This document shows positions 39,597 through 42,964 of a stretch of DNA of 42,964 bases, piece after piece. Origin of the DNA: Candidatus Rubneribacter avistercoris (GTDB lineage Bacteria > Actinomycetota > Coriobacteriia > Coriobacteriales > Eggerthellaceae); NCBI GenBank assembly GCA_019115845.1, contig DXCU01000060.1, positions 1 to 42,964 of the forward strand, given 5' to 3'. The notes below the pieces were generated by a model that was given only the letters and a program-made list of their open reading frames with translations, did not search any database and was not told where the DNA came from. Each line of letters opens with the position of its first letter. Position 1 is the stretch's first letter. The translations under genes and the position numbers were made by a program.

Positions 39597-41177
39597 ATGG
39601 CCGCCGAAGCCGCAGGCCCGCTTGCACGCCAGGCCCTCGAACTCGTCAAGAACGAGCTGCTCGTGAGCCTCAGGTTCATGAACGCCGCCTTCTCGCGCCT
39701 GGCCCTCCTCCCCGCACCCGGATCCACCCTGGCCACCGACGGCGCGCATCTGCGCTACGACCCGGCGGGCATCGCCCGCGCCTACGCCGACGATCCCGCC
39801 GCGCTCGCGCGCGCCTATCTGCACATCGTCCTCCACAACGTGTTCCTGCACCCCTTCCCCGGCACCGACGTGGACGCCGTCCGCTGGGACGCGGCGTGCG
39901 ACATCGCGGTGGAGAAGGTCATCGCGGATTTGAACCTGCCGGCCACGCGCACAGCCGCATCCTCTCGGCAGCTTGCCGCGCTCGCCCGCATCGATGCCGC
40001 GCTTCCCCTGGTCACAGCCGAAACCGTCTATCGCCACCTGCTCGACCGGAACCTGGACGACCACGAGGTGGAAAAGCTGCGCGCGCCGTTTTTCGTGGAC
40101 GACCACGCTCCTTGGCACCGCATGGCCGCCGAAGAGGCCGCGCGCGACGCCTCCCGCGCAGAGGGGCACCGCGACGAGGGCGAGCGCCACGCGGGCGCCG
40201 AAGCGGCAGCGCGGGCCGGCAAAAACGGCATCGACATGGACGTTCCCCAGCAGGCGCGCGACGCCAAGAAGAGCCGCTCGTCGCACGGCGCGATGGACCC
40301 CGACGACATCATGCAGAAAGACGCCCCCGAGGAGGCCCACGCCACCGCCGCCGGGCGCTTCGCGGACACGGTCACGCTCGACCGGGCGCGCGACCAGTGG
40401 AAAAACGTCGCCTACGAGATGGGCGTGCAGCTGGATTCCTACATAAAGCTGTGGGGCATCGACGGAGCCAACCTGTCCATGGGTCTTAAAGCCGTCACGC
40501 GCGAGCGGCAGGATTACCGCGAGTTTCTGCGCAAGTTCGCGCGCATGGGCGAGCAGATTCGCGTGAACGATGACGAGTTCGACTACGTGTACTACTGCTA
40601 CGGCCTCACGCGTTACGGCAACCTGCCGCTCATCGAGCCGCTGGAGTACGTGGAGGAGAAGCGCATCCGCGACTTCGTCATCGCCATCGACACCTCGGCC
40701 TCCACCAAAGACGGCCTGGTGCGGCGCTTCATCGAGAAAACCTACGCCATCTTGGCCGAGGAGACGAGCTTTTTCGCCGACATGAACGTGCTCATCGTGC
40801 AGTGCGACGCCGCCGTCACGGACGTCGCCCGCATCGCCAACCTGGACGATTTGAACGACTACCTGGACAACCTGGAGATCCGCGGGCTGGGCGGCACCGA
40901 CTTCCGCCCCGTGTTCTCCTACGTGGACAACGCGCTTGACCAGGGAGACCTTGTCAACCTGGGCGGGCTTATCTACTTCACCGACGGACAGGGCACCTAC
41001 CCCGCCCGCAAGCCCGACTACGACGTGGCGTTCGCCTTCGTGGACAATCTCACCGCCCAGGCCAGCCCAACCGTGCCGCCCTGGGCGATGAAGGTGGTGC
41101 TTGAAGAAACCGCCATCATGCAGGATGAATCCGCTTTATCCGCCGCAGACCCCACACGCGGGGAAGCAGCGCGCTAG
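39597..41177 (+). CDS. VWA-domain protein with DUF2201-type metallopeptidase-like N-terminus
   Basis: A 526-residue cytoplasmic protein. The N-terminal domain resembles DUF2201 putative metallopeptidases, but the HExxH helix reads His76-Ile-Val-Leu-His80 (YLHIVLHNVFLHPF): both His are kept, the catalytic Glu is not. A charged, low-complexity centre (about 180-265) follows. The C-terminal VWA-like domain has a MIDAS motif Asp365-Thr-Ser367-Ala-Ser369 (DFVIAIDTSAST), GLGGTDFRP and IYFTDGQG. The MIDAS binds Mg2+ and protein ligands. ATG 39597 follows GAAGGAG. The next gene, 12 bp downstream, is the MoxR ATPase, the standard partner of such VWA proteins. Confidence 0.9.
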   Translation: MAAEAAGPLARQALELVKNELLVSLRFMNAAFSRLALLPAPGSTLATDGAHLRYDPAGIARAYADDPAALARAYLHIVLHNVFLHPFPGTDVDAVRWDAACDIAVEKVIADLNLPATRTAASSRQLAALARIDAALPLVTAETVYRHLLDRNLDDHEVEKLRAPFFVDDHAPWHRMAAEEAARDASRAEGHRDEGERHAGAEAAARAGKNGIDMDVPQQARDAKKSRSSHGAMDPDDIMQKDAPEEAHATAAGRFADTVTLDRARDQWKNVAYEMGVQLDSYIKLWGIDGANLSMGLKAVTRERQDYREFLRKFARMGEQIRVNDDEFDYVYYCYGLTRYGNLPLIEPLEYVEEKRIRDFVIAIDTSASTKDGLVRRFIEKTYAILAEETSFFADMNVLIVQCDAAVTDVARIANLDDLNDYLDNLEIRGLGGTDFRPVFSYVDNALDQGDLVNLGGLIYFTDGQGTYPARKPDYDVAFAFVDNLTAQASPTVPPWAMKVVLEETAIMQDESALSAADPTRGEAAR

Positions 41178-41189
41178 AAAGGACGCACC

Positions 41190-42713
41190 ATGGATATCCG
41201 CCAAGCGAAAGACCAGATCAAAAACGCCATGCTCGCCTACTTCCTCAAAGACGAGTTCGGCAACTACCGCCTTCCCACCGAACGGCAGCGTCCCGTGTTC
41301 TTGCTGGGCGCGCCCGGCATCGGCAAGACCGCCATCATGGAGCAGATCGCCCAGGAGCTGGGCGTGGGCATTGTGTCGTACTCGATGACGCACCACACGC
41401 GCCAAAGCGCGCTCGGCCTGCCGTTCATCGCGAAGAAGACCTACGGCGGCGTGGAGTACGACGTGTCCGAGTACACCATGAGCGAGATCATCGCATCGGT
41501 GTACGACGCCATGGAGGCCACGGGGCGACGCGAGGGCATCCTGTTCTTGGACGAGATCAACTGCGTGTCCGAAACGCTCACGCCCGCCATGCTGCAGTTT
41601 TTGCAGTACAAGGTGTTCGGGCGGCACCGCGTGCCCGACGGCTGGATAGTGGTGACGGCCGGCAACCCGCCCGAGTACAACCGTACGGCGCACGACTTCG
41701 ACATCGCCACCTGGGACCGCCTCAAGCGCATTGACGTGGAGCCGGACTTCTCCGCTTGGCGCGCGTTCGCCGTGGAGGCGGGCGTGCACCCGGCCGTGCT
41801 GTCGTACTTGGACATCGAGCGCGACCACTTCTACCGGGTGGAAACCACCGTGGACGGCAAGTCGTTCGTCACCGCGCGCGGGTGGGACGACCTGTCGGCC
41901 ATGATGAAACTCTACGAGGAGCAGGGCATTCCCGTAGACGAGCTGCTGATAGGCCAGTACGTGCAAAACGCCGAGATAGCCAAGCATTTTTCCGTGTACT
42001 ACGACCTGTTCACCAAGTACCGCTCAGACTACCAGGTGGACCGCATCTTGGCGGGCGAGGAGGACGCCTCGGTGGAGGAGCGCGCCCGCGAGGCCGCCTT
42101 CGACGAGCGCGTGTCGCTCATGGGGTTGCTCACCGACGCGCTGGGCGGCACCGTGCGCACCGCCGTGCTGGAGGAGCGCGCCGTGGAGTTCGCGCACGGC
42201 AAGCTGGCGGCTCTGCGCGATGCCGTTGCAGCGGGCGGGGCGACAGATGCAGACTCGGCGGATGTGCTGCCGCTTCTGCGCGAGCAGACCGCGGCCCTGC
42301 AACGGCAGCTGGAAACGGAGCGCGCAGGCGGCCTGCTTTCTGACGAGGCGTACGTGTCCTACGAGCGCACGCTTGCCCTGTTCGATGCCGCGCTGCGCGG
42401 CGCTCAGGACGGGAGGGTTGCGTTCGGCCAGATCAAAGAGCTGTTCGGCGAATCGGTTGACGCGCTTGAAGCCCAGGTGGACACCGCCTCGCGCGCGCTG
42501 GACAACGCGTTTGCGTTCGTGGAGCGCGCGTTTGGCGAGGGCCAGGAGATGCTGCTTTTGGTGACCGACCTTTCGGCCAACCGCTACAGCATGGCGTTCA
42601 TCAACGACCACGGATGCGAGCGCTACTTCGCCCACAACAAAAGCCTGCTGTTCTACGAACGCGGCACCGACCTGGCCGAGCGCATCAACCGCTTGGACCT
42701 GGACGCGGAATGA
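41190..42713 (+). CDS. MoxR-family AAA+ ATPase
   Basis: A 507-residue AAA+ protein. Walker A is GAPGIGKT (40-47), Walker B GILFLDEIN (116-124), followed by sensor-1 VVTAGNPPEYNRT and the arginine-finger/lid segment ATWDRLKRIDVEPD. From about 290 the C-terminus is a long helical region (EERAREAAFDERVSLMG, QTAALQRQLETERAGG) not typical of short MoxR proteins and possibly a partner-binding arm. MoxR ATPases act as chaperones that load or remodel partners through a VWA protein; here the pair is VWA/DUF2201 + MoxR. ATG 41190 follows GAAAGGA. The operon ends at a strong hairpin. Confidence 0.93.
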   Translation: MDIRQAKDQIKNAMLAYFLKDEFGNYRLPTERQRPVFLLGAPGIGKTAIMEQIAQELGVGIVSYSMTHHTRQSALGLPFIAKKTYGGVEYDVSEYTMSEIIASVYDAMEATGRREGILFLDEINCVSETLTPAMLQFLQYKVFGRHRVPDGWIVVTAGNPPEYNRTAHDFDIATWDRLKRIDVEPDFSAWRAFAVEAGVHPAVLSYLDIERDHFYRVETTVDGKSFVTARGWDDLSAMMKLYEEQGIPVDELLIGQYVQNAEIAKHFSVYYDLFTKYRSDYQVDRILAGEEDASVEERAREAAFDERVSLMGLLTDALGGTVRTAVLEERAVEFAHGKLAALRDAVAAGGATDADSADVLPLLREQTAALQRQLETERAGGLLSDEAYVSYERTLALFDAALRGAQDGRVAFGQIKELFGESVDALEAQVDTASRALDNAFAFVERAFGEGQEMLLLVTDLSANRYSMAFINDHGCERYFAHNKSLLFYERGTDLAERINRLDLDAE

Positions 42714-42719
42714 GCCCAA

Positions 42720-42758
42720 GCGGGCTTGCGGGCACGCCATCCCCGCCCGCAAGCCCGC
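42720..42758 (+). terminator. Terminator-like hairpin of the VWA/MoxR operon
   Basis: GCGGGCTTGCGGGC (42720-42733) and GCCCGCAAGCCCGC (42745-42758) form a perfect 14-bp stem with an 11-base loop, starting 7 bases after the MoxR stop. No T-run follows. Confidence 0.65.
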
Positions 42759-42862
42759 CGTCCACGTCCCGCTCTCTGAGCCTCTGAACAAGCGAACTTG
42801 AATTTTGCAGGAATTCGCGATTTCCCAATTGGAATGGGGGTGCGGACGTTTTTCCGGACGGC

Positions 42863-42964
42863 CTAGGCGGCCAGCCCCAGCCGCCTCCTGCGGCCGGCTA
42901 TCGTATCGTACACCTTGCGCCCTCCCTCGTCGAACGCCTTCAGCCTCCCCTCCCGGTACCAGCG
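42863..42964 (-). CDS. C-terminus of an unidentified gene entering from the right edge
   Basis: The last 33 codons of a minus-strand gene are visible, ending at TAG 42865-42863. The residues are basic (YREGRLKAFDEGG, TIAGRRRRLGLAA) and the frame and codon use look coding. I do not recognise the family; a transposase end is conceivable given the basic tail and the AT-richer 80 bases beyond it, but nothing in the sequence proves this. Confidence 0.5.
   Translation of the reverse strand, partial: RWYREGRLKAFDEGGRKVYDTIAGRRRRLGLAA

Noticed and set aside
37540-39666. 708-codon plus-strand frame through the LRR gene
   Set aside because: Arg/His/Ala-rich with no family pattern; the minus-strand frame has LRR repeats and a start at a divergent promoter region.

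Overview
The window is GC-rich DNA, densely packed with genes on both strands. It looks like the chromosome of a gut-type actinobacterium of the class Coriobacteriia, most likely Eggerthellaceae (Eggerthella or Gordonibacter-like). I infer this from the high GC with long antisense open frames, a Tat-signal lipoprotein amidohydrolase, anaerobe enzymes (flavodiiron protein, iron alcohol dehydrogenase), a T-box-controlled ECF transporter and large secreted proteases. No rRNA, tRNA or CRISPR array was seen.

Layout. 1-4127: two minus-strand exported proteins, a secreted transglutaminase-like protein cut by the left edge and a membrane-anchored HtrA protease. 4424-7705: a plus-strand operon of a small SCP2-like protein, an iron alcohol dehydrogenase and an aldehyde dehydrogenase, which together could oxidise an alcohol to an acid or run the reverse. 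8238-10566: endonuclease IV and a flavodiiron oxygen/NO reductase. 10915-15329: aldo/keto reductase, alpha/beta hydrolase, DUF3737 protein and cyclophilin-like lipoprotein on the minus strand, divergent from a LysR regulator with a candidate LysR box between. 15588-20338: HipA-like kinase, MFS exporter, AAA+ ATPase behind a striking phased TTTAG array, and a zinc macrodomain ADP-ribose hydrolase. 20430-25643: an AgrC/LytTR-type two-component pair downstream of a large papain-like protease that carries a sortase-type C-terminus.

25969-29820: an ECF transporter (TrpP-like S component, two ATPases, EcfT) behind a complete T-box leader whose specifier can be read as UGG. It is best explained as a tryptophan importer switched on when tRNA-Trp is uncharged. 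30140-32957: a TetR regulator divergent from a drug-exporter-type MFS protein fused to a pair of CBS domains. 33059-34702: recN. 34703-35914: a lower-GC patch with a PBECR-like nuclease remnant and a promoter holding a G8 tract. 35915-37111: a Tat-lipoprotein amidohydrolase.

37303-42713: a BspA-type leucine-rich-repeat protein divergent from a two-gene operon of a VWA/DUF2201 protein and a MoxR AAA+ ATPase. This is the best candidate in the window for an incompletely described multi-gene system. The right edge holds the C-terminus of an unidentified minus-strand gene.
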